Assembly: GCA_002238965.1 (NCBI GenBank)
Contig: MPNJ01000024.1
Span: 1 to 60,313, forward strand
DNA from: Nitrospinae bacterium bin107
GTDB lineage: Bacteria > UBA8248
Direction of reading: 5' to 3'
Length of the DNA stretch: 60,313 bases
In this document: positions 13,875-22,897 of the stretch, in pieces
Numbering within the stretch: position 1 is the stretch's first letter
How the letters are laid out: every line of letters begins with the position of its first letter
Program-made: the position numbers and the translations under genes
The notes under the pieces: generated by a model
The model's database searches: none
Seen by the model: the letters and a program-made list of their open reading frames with translations, nothing else
What the model was told of the DNA's origin: nothing

Positions 13875-16751
13875 ATGAGCACAAGTCATCTACAAGTCGG
13901 CAAGGGCGCACGCGACATCGCCTCACTGGGCCGCCCCGATCTGCTGGCCAAGGCGCCGCCCACGGCGCCTGCGGGTCAACTCAACTACACGAACACGAAC
14001 GGCGCTCTCACCTCCTACCCGAGCCCGGACCAATGGGACAACTGGACGGAATACGAGAGCACCAAATGGCCACAGAAGGTGGCGAGAAACTACGCGCTGG
14101 TCCCGACTCTCTGCTTCAACTGCGAGGCGGGCTGCGGACTCCTGGCCTACGTCGACAAGGACGACATGAAGATCCGGAAAATCGAGGGAAACCCGCTCCA
14201 CCCCGCCTCGCGCGGACGCAACTGCGCGAAGGGCTGGGTGACGCTCAACCAGGTCTACGACCCCGACCGCATCTTCTATCCCCTGAAGCGCGTGGGCGAG
14301 CGCGGCGAGGGCAAGTGGGAGCGCGTGAGCTGGGACGAGGCGCTCGACGACATCGCCGGCCGCATCAGAGAGGCGATCCTGGCGGAGCGGCGAAACGGCG
14401 TCATCTACCACGTGGGACGCCCCGGCGAGGACGGCTACATGTTCAAGACGCTCGCCGGCTGGGGCGTGGACGGCCACAACAGCCACACCAACGTGTGCAG
14501 CTCCTCTGCCCGCATCGGCCAGTTCCTCTGGAACGGGTCGGACAGGCCGTCTCCCGATTTCACGAACGCAGACGCCATCCTGCTGATCAGCAGCCACCTC
14601 GACACGGGCCACTACTACAACCCCTCGGCCCAGCGCATCATCGAGGCGCAGACGAGCGGGGCCAAGCTCATCGTGATTGACCCCAGGCTCTCCAACACGG
14701 CGGCGAAGGCCGACTACTGGCTGCCCGCCTACAGCGGCACCGAGAGCGCGATTCTGCTCGCCATCGCGCGCTACCTGCTCGACACCGGGCAGTTCGACGC
14801 GCAGTTCGTCGAGGAATGGATGAACTGGACCGAATACATGCGGACCGTTCATCCCGACGAGGAGGCGAGCTTCGAGAACTTCGTCGAGAAGCTGAAACAA
14901 GAATACGCGGAGTTCACCTTCGAGTATGCGGCGGAGGAGACGGGCGTGTCCGTTGACCTGATCGCCGAAGTCGCCCAGGTCGTCGCCCGCGCCGGCAGCC
15001 GCCTTTGCGTCCACGTCTGGCGTGCGGCCGCCACAGGCAACCTGCACGGCTGGCAGGTGGCGCGGTGTCTGCACTTCCTGCCGTCGCTTACGGGCGCGGT
15101 GGGCACGGTGGGCGGAACCCACCTGGCGAACACGCACAAGTTCGTGCCCAAACACCCCAACCCCGCTCCGGGCCCCAAAGACTGGAACGAGCTTCTCTTC
15201 CCCCGGGAATACCCCCTCGCCTTCTTCGAGATGAGCTTCCTGATGCCCCATCTCGTGAAGGACAAGGGCCACAGCGTCGACGTCTACTTCACGCGGGTCT
15301 ACAACCCGGTGTGGACGAACCCCGACGGCTTCATGTGGGTGGACATGCTCAAGGACCACGACAAGATAGGCTGCCACGTGGCGCTCACCCCCACCTGGAG
15401 CGAGACGGCCTGGTTCGCGGACTACATTCTGCCGATGGGCAACGCCACGGAGCGCCACGACAACCAGAGCCAGGAGACGCACCCCACGAAATGGGTCGGA
15501 TTCCGCCAGCCGGTGCTTCGGGCGCTGCGCGAAAAAATGGGCGAGACGTTCGAGACCTCCCGCGAGACGAACCCCGGCGAGGTGTGGGAAGAGGACGAGC
15601 TTCACATCGAACTCTCCTGGCGCATCGACCCCGACGGCTCGCTCGGCATCCGGCAGTATTTCGAGAGTCCCTACAGGCCGGGCGAGAAGATAACGGTGAA
15701 CGAGTACTACCAGTGGATGTTCGAGAACGGCGTGCCGGGCCTGCCCGAGGCCGCCGAGAAGGAAGGCATGACGCCGCTCGAATACATGCGCAAATACGGC
15801 GTTTTCGCCGTGCAGGAAAACGTGTACGAACCCCACATGCACGAGCTGTCGGACGAAGCGATGCACGACGCCCACGTGGATGAGGCGACGGGCTCGGTCT
15901 GGAAAGACGGCGCGCTCATCGGCAACATGAGCCGGGGAAGAGCGAGAGAGGGCTTCCACACGCCGTCCAAGAAACTCGAATTCTACAGCCCGACCATGGC
16001 GGCCTGGAACTGGGGCGATGAGGCCATCCCCAAGTACATGAAGACCCACGTCTACTGGCGCGACATGAATCGGGATGACAACGAGTTCGACCTGCTGCCG
16101 AACTATCGCCTCGCCACCCTCATCCATACACGCTCGGCCGTGAAATGGCTTTATGAGATCACCCACAACAACCCGCTGTGGCTCCACACCGACGACGCCA
16201 AGCGACTCGGGCTGAACACGGGCGACCTGGCGAAGGTCGAGACCGGGATTGGCCATTTCGTCACGAGATGCTGGGTGACGGAGGGCCTGAGGCCGGGCAT
16301 CGTCGCCATGGCGCACCACCTGGGCCGCTGGCGTCTGAGCGAAGACCAGGGCGCGCCCAAGATCGCCTCCGCCGTCGTTCGCCTCGACGAGAAGAATGAT
16401 GGGGAATACACCATGCGTCAGGTACACGGCGTCCAGCCCTTCAAGAGCGACGACCCCGACACGGAGCGCATCTGGTGGCGCGAGGTGGGCGTGAACCAGA
16501 ACCTCACTTTCCCGGTCAACCCCGACCCGGTGAGCGGGATGCACTGCTGGCACCAGAAGGTGCGGGTGACGAAGGCGGGGGCGGCGGATCGCTACGGCGA
16601 CATCAGCGTCGACACGAAGAAGAGCTTCGAGCACTACAAGCAGTGGCTCGAGATGACAAAGCCGGCCCCCGGCCCCGACAACCTCAGGCGCCCGCTGTGG
16701 TTCGCCCGGCCCAACAAGCCCCAGGCCGAGGCCTACACCATTACCGAATGA
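13875..16751 (+). CDS. molybdopterin oxidoreductase catalytic subunit (DMSO reductase family)
   Basis: The 958-residue protein binds an N-terminal [4Fe-4S] cluster through Cys80, Cys83, Cys87 and Cys117. Bis-MGD motifs follow, including WDEALDDIAGRI and IVIDPRLSNTAAKADYWLP. Cys208 in NVCSSSARIG sits where the molybdenum ligand is expected. The C-terminal MopB domain includes VKWLYEITHNNPLWLHTDDAKRLG-type sequence. No Tat signal is visible, so the active site probably faces the cytoplasm, as known for the sulfite-oxidising SoeABC complex. Polysulfide, thiosulfate or arsenic compounds are other possible substrates. The stop overlaps the chaperone gene start as ATGA. Confidence 0.88.
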   Translation: MSTSHLQVGKGARDIASLGRPDLLAKAPPTAPAGQLNYTNTNGALTSYPSPDQWDNWTEYESTKWPQKVARNYALVPTLCFNCEAGCGLLAYVDKDDMKIRKIEGNPLHPASRGRNCAKGWVTLNQVYDPDRIFYPLKRVGERGEGKWERVSWDEALDDIAGRIREAILAERRNGVIYHVGRPGEDGYMFKTLAGWGVDGHNSHTNVCSSSARIGQFLWNGSDRPSPDFTNADAILLISSHLDTGHYYNPSAQRIIEAQTSGAKLIVIDPRLSNTAAKADYWLPAYSGTESAILLAIARYLLDTGQFDAQFVEEWMNWTEYMRTVHPDEEASFENFVEKLKQEYAEFTFEYAAEETGVSVDLIAEVAQVVARAGSRLCVHVWRAAATGNLHGWQVARCLHFLPSLTGAVGTVGGTHLANTHKFVPKHPNPAPGPKDWNELLFPREYPLAFFEMSFLMPHLVKDKGHSVDVYFTRVYNPVWTNPDGFMWVDMLKDHDKIGCHVALTPTWSETAWFADYILPMGNATERHDNQSQETHPTKWVGFRQPVLRALREKMGETFETSRETNPGEVWEEDELHIELSWRIDPDGSLGIRQYFESPYRPGEKITVNEYYQWMFENGVPGLPEAAEKEGMTPLEYMRKYGVFAVQENVYEPHMHELSDEAMHDAHVDEATGSVWKDGALIGNMSRGRAREGFHTPSKKLEFYSPTMAAWNWGDEAIPKYMKTHVYWRDMNRDDNEFDLLPNYRLATLIHTRSAVKWLYEITHNNPLWLHTDDAKRLGLNTGDLAKVETGIGHFVTRCWVTEGLRPGIVAMAHHLGRWRLSEDQGAPKIASAVVRLDEKNDGEYTMRQVHGVQPFKSDDPDTERIWWREVGVNQNLTFPVNPDPVSGMHCWHQKVRVTKAGAADRYGDISVDTKKSFEHYKQWLEMTKPAPGPDNLRRPLWFARPNKPQAEAYTITE

Positions 16752-17386
16752 GCCTTCGCTGGAAGCGCCGCGCCTCACACGCTGAATACGCCGAGCAGGC
16801 GAGGCTCCGCGCGCAACTCTACCGGGTACAGGCGCGGGCGATGCTCGACCCGCTCGATAAGGAACTCGCAGGCTTCCTGCGCGAGAACTACCCGTTCCTC
16901 TTCCCCGAAATATTCGAAGTCACCGAAGAGGCCCTACAGAAACTGAGGGTCGATTTCACGAACCTGTTCGTGCTCTCCTCCCCTCCCTACGAAGCCGCCC
17001 TGATGGATGAGAGCGGGCATCTGAACTCGAAGCGGACGGATGCGGTCGCCGATTTCTACCGCGCCTGCGGCTACAACCCCGGCCGTGGTAGCGCCGCTCT
17101 CTCCCAGTCCAGCGTGCTGGCGGTGGATCACCTGAGCGTGGAGCTGGAATTCCTGGCCCGGCTCGCCACGGAAGAAGCGGACGCCTGGGAGGAGGGCGAC
17201 GCCGACCTCGCGCGGGAGAAACTGGGTTTGTGCGCGCGGTTCATGGACGAGCACCTCATGGGCTGGATGCCCGTCTACACGTCGAGCATGGAAGAGGACG
17301 CGGAAACGCACCTCTACTGCGCACTCGCCGGATGGATACGCGAATTCGCCTTCTCGGACAGGAAATACATCGCAGGGATACTTTAG
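16748..17386 (+). CDS. TorD/DmsD-like chaperone for the molybdoenzyme
   Basis: The 212-residue, all-helical protein contains LRVDFTNLFVLSSPPYEAALMDE, the signature region of TorD-family chaperones, followed by VDHLSVELEFLARL and FMDEHLMGWMPVY. Such proteins hold the apo-molybdoenzyme until cofactor insertion and are usually encoded with their client. The ATG at 16748 overlaps the stop of the catalytic subunit gene, indicating translational coupling. A chaperone for an apparently non-exported enzyme points to cofactor loading rather than Tat proofreading. Confidence 0.85.
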   Translation: MSLRWKRRASHAEYAEQARLRAQLYRVQARAMLDPLDKELAGFLRENYPFLFPEIFEVTEEALQKLRVDFTNLFVLSSPPYEAALMDESGHLNSKRTDAVADFYRACGYNPGRGSAALSQSSVLAVDHLSVELEFLARLATEEADAWEEGDADLAREKLGLCARFMDEHLMGWMPVYTSSMEEDAETHLYCALAGWIREFAFSDRKYIAGIL

Positions 17387-17408
17387 GGACAAGGGGCGGC
17401 GATTCCTG

Positions 17409-17801
17409 CTACGGGGCTTCCTCTTTCATGGCGCTCGCCCACTTCTGGGCCTGCGTGAGGTGGCGTCTTAGTTCCCGCGTCTTTCTGCTCCAGTCGCGCC
17501 ACGCGGCCTTGGACGGCGGGCACGCCTTCGACCAGGCGCGGTACCGGGCGAGGTTCTCTTCCGCCACCCCGTCGATGCGCGAAAGCAACTCCTGCACACG
17601 GCCATCGGAACCCGCTTCGCGGAAAAGATTCTCCAGCATTCTGGCCCGGTTCTGGACACCCGCGCGCAGGCCCATCTCCCCTGCAAGCGCGCGGATGCGG
17701 CTTCGCGTCAGGAAAATGCCCGAGCGGGCGGGCGTCACCAGAAATTCCGCCAACTCGTGGAGGTTCCCGCCCTCGAATGTTCGCGTGATGTCGGAACTCA
17801 T
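17409..17801 (-). CDS. uncharacterised 130-residue protein
   Basis: I do not recognise a family. The protein is hydrophilic and probably helical, with an N-terminal part rich in small and charged residues and a basic C-terminal stretch containing KAAWRDWSRKTRELRRHL. There is no signal peptide, membrane segment or cysteine cluster. It is convergent with the TorD-like gene, 22 bases away, and codon usage matches its neighbours. It could be a DNA- or RNA-binding accessory or a conserved hypothetical. Confidence 0.5.
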   Translation of the reverse strand: MSSDITRTFEGGNLHELAEFLVTPARSGIFLTRSRIRALAGEMGLRAGVQNRARMLENLFREAGSDGRVQELLSRIDGVAEENLARYRAWSKACPPSKAAWRDWSRKTRELRRHLTQAQKWASAMKEEAP

Positions 17802-18314
17802 AACGCGTCCATATTACGCCAAAACGGACCGGATGACACCGCCCGAAGGGCTTCGGCTCAAACCCGACCGCCAAAGGAGGTGTTGAAAAAGCCCCTCAAG
17901 GGGGGAGTGATTTCTTTCGAAGGTTTGTAGGGACAGGCCCCCGTGCCTGTCCTATATCGGAGTGAATATGACAGACGGGCGGCCACGGTCGAACTTCCCT
18001 CTTCGGGAAGTTCGACGCCCCTACGGTGGAATCCCAACCGATCCGCAAGGAGGGAATGGTTCATTTCACTTTCGTGGCCTCTGCAATCGCTCCCTTCTCG
18101 GTCGCGATTGACCTCCCAAAACGCAGGATATTCATACGCAACCACCGATTCGGCTAAAATTGGCATCCGCAACCGGTTCGTTTATGGCAGGCCGGGCTTC
18201 TTCGTGCTATGAGGAGGAAAAGAGCACAGCCTGCGTCGGGGCGGCATGATGAATTTTGCCCCCGGGCGGGTGAGCCACCGAATTCCTGTTTTCGCGATAT
18301 GGTGATTTCGCCTC
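17802..18314. repeat. gene-free gap with intergenic repeats and hairpins
   Basis: No gene is supported in this 513-base gap. It contains a composite repeat at 17881-17910 (GTTGAAAAAG joined to CCCTCAAGGGGGGAGTGA). It also has a GGACAGGC/GCCTGTCC hairpin (17931-17938, 17944-17951), like the one at 7375, and a perfect 12-bp stem, GTCGAACTTCCC/GGGAAGTTCGAC (17988-17999, 18005-18016), followed by CCCCTACGG. The right end should hold the trmJ-like gene's promoter, which I cannot pinpoint. Confidence 0.7.
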
Positions 18315-19142
18315 ATGGACGAGCCTGTTTCTCTGGAAGAAAACGCCGATTTCGCCGTCATCCTCGTACGCCCGGGGGGTGCGGGCAACGTGGGCGCCAT
18401 CGCGCGCGTCATGTCGCACTTCGGCCTGTCGGACTTGCGCCTCGTCGCGCCGCGGTGCGACGTCAAGAGCGTGGAGGCGCGCTCGATGGCCATGAAAGCG
18501 CAGCCCCTGCTGGCGGGCGCGAAGCATTTCGCCAGCCTGCGCGAAGCCTCGCACGATTGCGGCTGGCTGGTGGGGACGTCGAGGCGCCTTGGCAGGAAAC
18601 GGCAGCCCACCATGCGCCCGAGAGAGGATGCGGGCGCACTGCTCGCGCGCGCATCGGGCATGAAAGTCGGCCTGGTGTTCGGGCAGGAGGACAAGGGCCT
18701 GTTCACCGAGGAGTTGAGCCTGTGCCAGGAGAGGCTCCTCATCCCGGCGCTGCCCGACGGAGAGTCGTTCAACCTCTCCCAGGCCGTGCTGATCATTTTG
18801 TGGGAGTTGTTCTGCCAGAACCAGGAGATCGCCCGGCCCGGAGTCGGCGATGCGAAGCGCGAGCGCGCGAATGAACTCGAACCTGCATCGCGCGAGGAAA
18901 TTGAGGGCCTGGTGGATCACCTCATCGAATCCATGGAGCAGATCGGCTTCGTCCCCCACAACGACCCGGATCGCGTGGCCCGGACCTTCCGGAAGATGCT
19001 CGACAGGCTGGGGCCGGACGAGAGAGAGGTCCGCGTGTTGCGGGGCGTGCTGCGGCAGGCGATCTGGAAACTCTTTCATCCGGGCGAAAAAGACGAGCCG
19101 CAAGAGTCCGCCGTTTCGTCCCGCCCGGTTGAAGAAGACTGA
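18315..19142 (+). CDS. TrmJ/TrmH-type SPOUT RNA 2'-O-methyltransferase
   Basis: The 275-residue protein has the three SPOUT motifs: PGGAGNVGAIARVM near 20-33, VGLVFGQEDKGL near 117-128, and IPALPDGESFNLSQAV near 142-157. They form the trefoil knot that binds S-adenosylmethionine. An extra C-terminal helical region is typical of TrmJ, which methylates position 32 of several tRNAs. It is followed after 45 bases by queA, another tRNA-modification gene, so the two may be co-transcribed. Other SpoU substrates, including rRNA, cannot be excluded. Confidence 0.85.
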   Translation: MDEPVSLEENADFAVILVRPGGAGNVGAIARVMSHFGLSDLRLVAPRCDVKSVEARSMAMKAQPLLAGAKHFASLREASHDCGWLVGTSRRLGRKRQPTMRPREDAGALLARASGMKVGLVFGQEDKGLFTEELSLCQERLLIPALPDGESFNLSQAVLIILWELFCQNQEIARPGVGDAKRERANELEPASREEIEGLVDHLIESMEQIGFVPHNDPDRVARTFRKMLDRLGPDEREVRVLRGVLRQAIWKLFHPGEKDEPQESAVSSRPVEED

Positions 19143-19187
19143 TTTCGGGCATCGTTCCGAAGAGAACCTGCGCAGAGCGTGAAACGC

Positions 19188-20219
19188 ATGAAACTCGATG
19201 ACTTCGACTATCACCTGCCCCGTAACCTCATCGCCAGATATCCGCCGCCGAACCGGGAAGACGCGAGGATGCTCCATCTCTCAAGAGAGGGTGATGCGCT
19301 CGCGCACCTTCAGGTCATCGACCTGCCGCGTTACTTAAGTCCGGGGGATCTGGTCGTCATCAACGACACGAAGGTCAACCCGTGGCGGATTCACGGCAGG
19401 CGCAAGAGCGGAGGCCGGGTGGAGATCCTGCTGCTCAAACAGCTCTCCCCCGGAAAATTCCGCGCCATGGCGCACGCCAACCGCCCCCTGCCTGAAGGGG
19501 AAACTATCGTTTTCGACGATGCGCACCGCGCCACGCTCGGGGCCCAGGGTCTGGAAAGGGAACTCGAATTCGCGTCGCCTGATGGTCTCGCCGAATGGCT
19601 GGAATCTTTCGGGGAGATGCCGATACCGCCCTATCTGGAGCGATGTGCCGAGGAGATCGACAAGGAGCGCTACCAGACCGTTTTCGCCCGGAACCCGGGC
19701 GCCGTCGCCGCGCCCACGGCGGGGCTGCACCTGAGCGAAACGATCCTCGAAGACATATCGGCCGCCGGCGCGCGCATCGCCAGGCTGACCCTCCACGTGG
19801 GAGCCGGGACGTTCCGGCCGGTTCAGGCGGAAAACGTCGAAGAACACAAAATGGACGCGGAAAGCTATATTCTCACCGAAGAGGCTGTCGCCTCGATTCA
19901 AGATACCAGAGCGGGCGGCGGGCGCATTCTGGCCGTGGGCACGACGGTGGTCCGGGCTCTGGAGGCCGCATACATCGAGGCGGCGGCCCGTGGCCGGACG
20001 CTGCAGGCGGGAGAGTTCAGCACCCGCCTGTTCATCCGGCCGGGATTTCGGTTTCAGGCCGTGGACATGATGCTGACGAATTTCCACCTGCCGCGCTCGA
20101 CCCTGCTGATGCTCGTGTCGGCGTTCGCGGGCAGGGAGAAAACCCTGAGCGCATACGCGCAGGCGATTGAAGCGGGATACCGGTTCTACAGCTACGGGGA
20201 CGCCATGCTGATAGACTAG
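19188..20219 (+). CDS. queA: S-adenosylmethionine:tRNA ribosyltransferase-isomerase
   Basis: The 343-residue protein begins MKLDDFDYHLPRNLIARYP, the invariant QueA N-terminus, and has SVAAPTAGLHLSE-like and LTLHVGAGTFRPVQ blocks plus TNFHLPRSTLLMLVSAFAG near the C-terminus. It transfers the ribosyl group of SAM to preQ1 in tRNA and forms epoxyqueuosine at the wobble position. I chose ATG 19188 because it begins the conserved domain; GTG 19179 in the same frame is possible. Other queuosine genes are not in this window. Confidence 0.95.
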   Translation: MKLDDFDYHLPRNLIARYPPPNREDARMLHLSREGDALAHLQVIDLPRYLSPGDLVVINDTKVNPWRIHGRRKSGGRVEILLLKQLSPGKFRAMAHANRPLPEGETIVFDDAHRATLGAQGLERELEFASPDGLAEWLESFGEMPIPPYLERCAEEIDKERYQTVFARNPGAVAAPTAGLHLSETILEDISAAGARIARLTLHVGAGTFRPVQAENVEEHKMDAESYILTEEAVASIQDTRAGGGRILAVGTTVVRALEAAYIEAAARGRTLQAGEFSTRLFIRPGFRFQAVDMMLTNFHLPRSTLLMLVSAFAGREKTLSAYAQAIEAGYRFYSYGDAMLID

Positions 20220-20240
20220 GCGAACGGGAGATTCACCTGT

Positions 20241-20534
20241 TCAGTGAAATTTCACCTCGGCGCCGTTCACCGCATCCTTGAAGTGCTTACCCGCCTTGAA
20301 GCGCACGACGCGGCGCGCGCTGATGGGCGCTTCCTGACCCGTCTTCGGGTTGCGCCCCACGCGGGCGTTCTTTTCTCTCACCTGAAAAGAACCGAAGCGC
20401 CTCAGAATGACGGAATCACCACTTTGGAGGGATTCCTTGATGGTGTGGATAATCGTCTCGACCGCTTCTTCCGCTTTTACCTTACTGAGGCCCGTATCGT
20501 CCGATACGAGGTTGATGATGTCGATTTTCGTCAA
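20241..20534 (-). CDS. HU/IHF-family DNA-binding protein, IHF alpha-like
   Basis: The 97-residue protein has the DNA-arm signature RRFGSFQVREKNARVGRNPKTG and begins MTKIDIINLVSDDTGLSKVKAE, closer to IHF alpha than to HU. It bends DNA as a dimer and acts in nucleoid structure, recombination and transcription. It stands alone, convergent with queA and divergent from the aminotransferase gene. No beta-subunit gene is nearby, so a homodimer or a remote partner is possible. Confidence 0.9.
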   Translation of the reverse strand: MTKIDIINLVSDDTGLSKVKAEEAVETIIHTIKESLQSGDSVILRRFGSFQVREKNARVGRNPKTGQEAPISARRVVRFKAGKHFKDAVNGAEVKFH

Positions 20535-20736
20535 AGGACTCCCCCCCCTTCATGCCCAGACTTACCCTAAGCCCCGCCCTCGCACAGGAAGCAAAGCCGG
20601 AGTGGGAAATTCTTTAGGCACCCTCTGAATGTATATCAAAATCCGTGTAACCTCTTGAGTCTAATCAATTTTACCACTAGCCTTGCAGGGGAGCAACTAC
20701 TTATAAATCAATTAGAAACCCGAAAGGTCAAAAAAC

Positions 20737-21888
20737 ATGAAGGAATTTTCCGTCCCGTCGCGCATCTCCGGCATCAAGCCTTTCCTGGTGATGGACATCA
20801 TGGAGCGCGCCCATCAACTGGAGGCCCAGGGCCGCGAGGTGATCCACCTGGAAGTGGGAGAACCCGATTTCGACACGCCCGAAGTCATCACCCGCGCCGC
20901 CGAGAGCGCCCTGCGCGCAGGCCACACCCACTACACGGCGGCGCTGGGCATTCCCGAGCTGCGCGAGGCGATAGCGGATTATTACAACCACAAATATGGC
21001 GTATCCGTATCGCCCGAACGCGTGGTGGTGACGAACGGCACGAGCCCGGGCCTGTTGATGCTCTTCTCCGTTCTGGTCGATGCGGGCGATGAGATCATCA
21101 TTTCAGACCCCCACTACGCCTGCTATCCGGCATTCATCCTCTCCGCCTGCGGGAAACCGGTGCGTGTCCCCACCCATGCGGAGCAAGGCTTCGCGCTCGA
21201 GGCCGATGCCGTCCGCGACTTCATCACCCCGAAAACGAGGGCCGTCCTCATCAACTCGCCCTCGAACCCCACGGGCGCTTCTCTCTCGCGCCGGGACATG
21301 GAGGCGCTCGCCGAACTGGGAAAACCCCTCATTTCGGACGAGATATACCACGGACTCAGCTACGGGGACGAAGAGCACACGGCGCTCCACTTTGCGGAGG
21401 ATTGTTTCGTCATCAACGGATTTTCAAAGAATTTCGCAATGACGGGCTGGCGGGTCGGCTATCTCATCGTGCCGCCCGAATATGTCCGCCCGCTGGAGAT
21501 ACTTCAGCAAAACTATTTCGTCTCACCCAATTCCTTCGTCCAGCACGCGGCGATAGCCGCCCTCAAAGACGGCCTGCCCGAAGCGGAGCGGATGCGCGGG
21601 GTTTATGACAAAAGACGAAAAATCATGCTCGCGCGCCTCGAGGATATCGGCCTGAAAATGCTTCACGAGCCGACTGGCGCGTTCTACGCCTTCGCCGACG
21701 CGCGCGCCTATGGGACGGACAGCCTGGAACTGGCAAAGGAAATTCTGGAGGCCACCGGCGTGGCCGTGGCGCCGGGAGCGGATTTCGGTCCCGGCGGGGA
21801 AGGGTTCCTGCGGTTCTCCTACTGCAACTCGGTCGAAAACATCGAAGCCGGAATCGAAAGAGTGGGGGCGTTCCTCAGGAAGCAATAA
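20737..21888 (+). CDS. class I/II PLP-dependent aminotransferase
   Basis: The 383-residue fold-type I enzyme has LEVGEPDFDTPEVI near the N-terminus, the NSPSNPTGA block and the PLP-lysine segment INGFSKNFAMTGWRVGY, with the arginine for the substrate carboxylate in LRFSYCNS. It transfers amino groups between amino and 2-oxo acids in the cytoplasm; sequence style fits aspartate, alanine or aromatic aminotransferases of the AspC/PatA group. AAAGG lies upstream of the ATG. It appears monocistronic and ends at a terminator shared with rpoZ. Confidence 0.9.
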   Translation: MKEFSVPSRISGIKPFLVMDIMERAHQLEAQGREVIHLEVGEPDFDTPEVITRAAESALRAGHTHYTAALGIPELREAIADYYNHKYGVSVSPERVVVTNGTSPGLLMLFSVLVDAGDEIIISDPHYACYPAFILSACGKPVRVPTHAEQGFALEADAVRDFITPKTRAVLINSPSNPTGASLSRRDMEALAELGKPLISDEIYHGLSYGDEEHTALHFAEDCFVINGFSKNFAMTGWRVGYLIVPPEYVRPLEILQQNYFVSPNSFVQHAAIAALKDGLPEAERMRGVYDKRRKIMLARLEDIGLKMLHEPTGAFYAFADARAYGTDSLELAKEILEATGVAVAPGADFGPGGEGFLRFSYCNSVENIEAGIERVGAFLRKQ

Positions 21889-21892
21889 AAAA

Positions 21893-21918
21893 CCGCTGCC
21901 CGGTGAACGGGGCAGCGG
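21893..21918 (-). terminator. intrinsic terminator after rpoZ
   Basis: GGGCAGCGG's complement CCGCTGCCC (21893-21901) pairs with 21910-21918 in a perfect nine-base stem. On the minus strand it is followed by TTTTTT. It would end the long heat-shock/rpoZ transcript and may also stop reads from the aminotransferase gene. Confidence 0.8.
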
Positions 21919-21941
21919 CCGGCTTGCGCTTTCAAGCGATA

Positions 21942-22217
21942 CTACGCCTCGTCGTCGAACCCGACATCCATGAATCCCTGGTCAATATCGGTCAAATCCA
22001 TGGCCGACGCGGTTTTTCGCCACTCCAGTTTTTCTTCGATGATTTCGCGAAACACGATCTGCTCGGGCGTCTCGTGAGACTGTGAGGGAACCAGAGGCTC
22101 CGCACCCCGCCTGAGTTGGGCCACCCGCTTGGCGAGCAGCACCGAAAGCAAGAAACGATTCTTGACGATACCGAGCGCTTCTTCGAACATCTCGTCATAA
22201 GACGTAGACACGATCAT
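21942..22217 (-). CDS. rpoZ: RNA polymerase omega subunit
   Basis: The 91-residue protein contains KNRFLLSVLLAKRVAQLRRGAEPLV near 18-43, the omega signature that clamps the beta' C-terminus. It assists RNA polymerase assembly. Unusually for this gene it ends a cluster of chaperone genes rather than following gmk; the upstream DUF1844 gene is 80 bases away. The acidic C-terminus (DLTDIDQGFMDVGFDDEA) is a lineage extension. An AT-rich leader and GGAG before the ATG support the start. Confidence 0.85.
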   Translation of the reverse strand: MIVSTSYDEMFEEALGIVKNRFLLSVLLAKRVAQLRRGAEPLVPSQSHETPEQIVFREIIEEKLEWRKTASAMDLTDIDQGFMDVGFDDEA

Positions 22218-22297
22218 GTAATCTCCTGCAAGAGGTAATTAAAAAGGACCATTGGGGATGACGCGCATCAGACCGGCGACTCGCCGATCCTTCGGAC

Positions 22298-22828
22298 CTA
22301 ACCGAACCCAACCTCCCGAACATATATCATTTGCAAATCAGAGTGAACCTGATTCAATAGTTGTTCCTCTTCCTCAGAAAGATTGCCTTGCATCTTCTCC
22401 TTGAGAACGCCGAACAAATCTACGAATAATTTCGAGCTACGCGGGTCCGCCGCTCCGATGCGCTCTCCCGTCTGGGGATGAATGCCCATCGCCGCCAGAG
22501 TGTTTTGCTGCACGATGGCGATGAGCATCTCGAAACTCCTGTCTTCCTCCTCTTCCTCGTCCGCCTCATCACCCTCAGGCTGCGCTCTTTCCTCGGCTTC
22601 GGGCTGCGGAACTTCCGGAGCCCGGGGTGGAGCCGGTTCGGCTTCCATCGGCTCGGGTTCCGGGGAAAACGCGCCGGTTTGCGGACTCATCTCTTCATCG
22701 GCCGCATCCGGGGAGAGCAACTGCCCTTCACCTCCCGAAGGGGGCGTTTCTTCATCCTCATATCCCCTCACGGAGAATCTCCGGTCGGAAACCTTGAACC
22801 CCTTTTCTTCCACGTTTTCTTCTTCCAT
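22298..22828 (-). CDS. DUF1844 domain protein with acidic/proline-rich N-terminus
   Basis: The C-terminal third (about 95-176) has FEMLIAIVQQNTLAAMGIHPQTG and KLFVDLFGVLKEKMQGNLSEEEEQLL, the DUF1844 pattern. The first 90 residues are low complexity, rich in Glu and Pro, and probably disordered. DUF1844 proteins are small, soluble and of unknown role. This one lies between dnaJ and rpoZ in the same orientation. No function is assigned. Confidence 0.8.
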   Translation of the reverse strand: MEEENVEEKGFKVSDRRFSVRGYEDEETPPSGGEGQLLSPDAADEEMSPQTGAFSPEPEPMEAEPAPPRAPEVPQPEAEERAQPEGDEADEEEEEDRSFEMLIAIVQQNTLAAMGIHPQTGERIGAADPRSSKLFVDLFGVLKEKMQGNLSEEEEQLLNQVHSDLQMIYVREVGFG

Positions 22829-22897
22829 CGCTTACCCTCCGGCGTCCGGTGCCGGGGCTATCGGACCCCGCCTCTTTTCATTTGCCTGAATGTGCGC

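Noticed and set aside
12273-13889. 538-residue open frame antisense to the FeS-NrfD fusion
   Set aside because: The sense frame has 16 ordered cysteines and membrane helices.
13923-16778. 951-residue open frame antisense to the molybdopterin subunit
   Set aside because: It mirrors the sense gene, has no family motifs and reflects GC-rich third positions.
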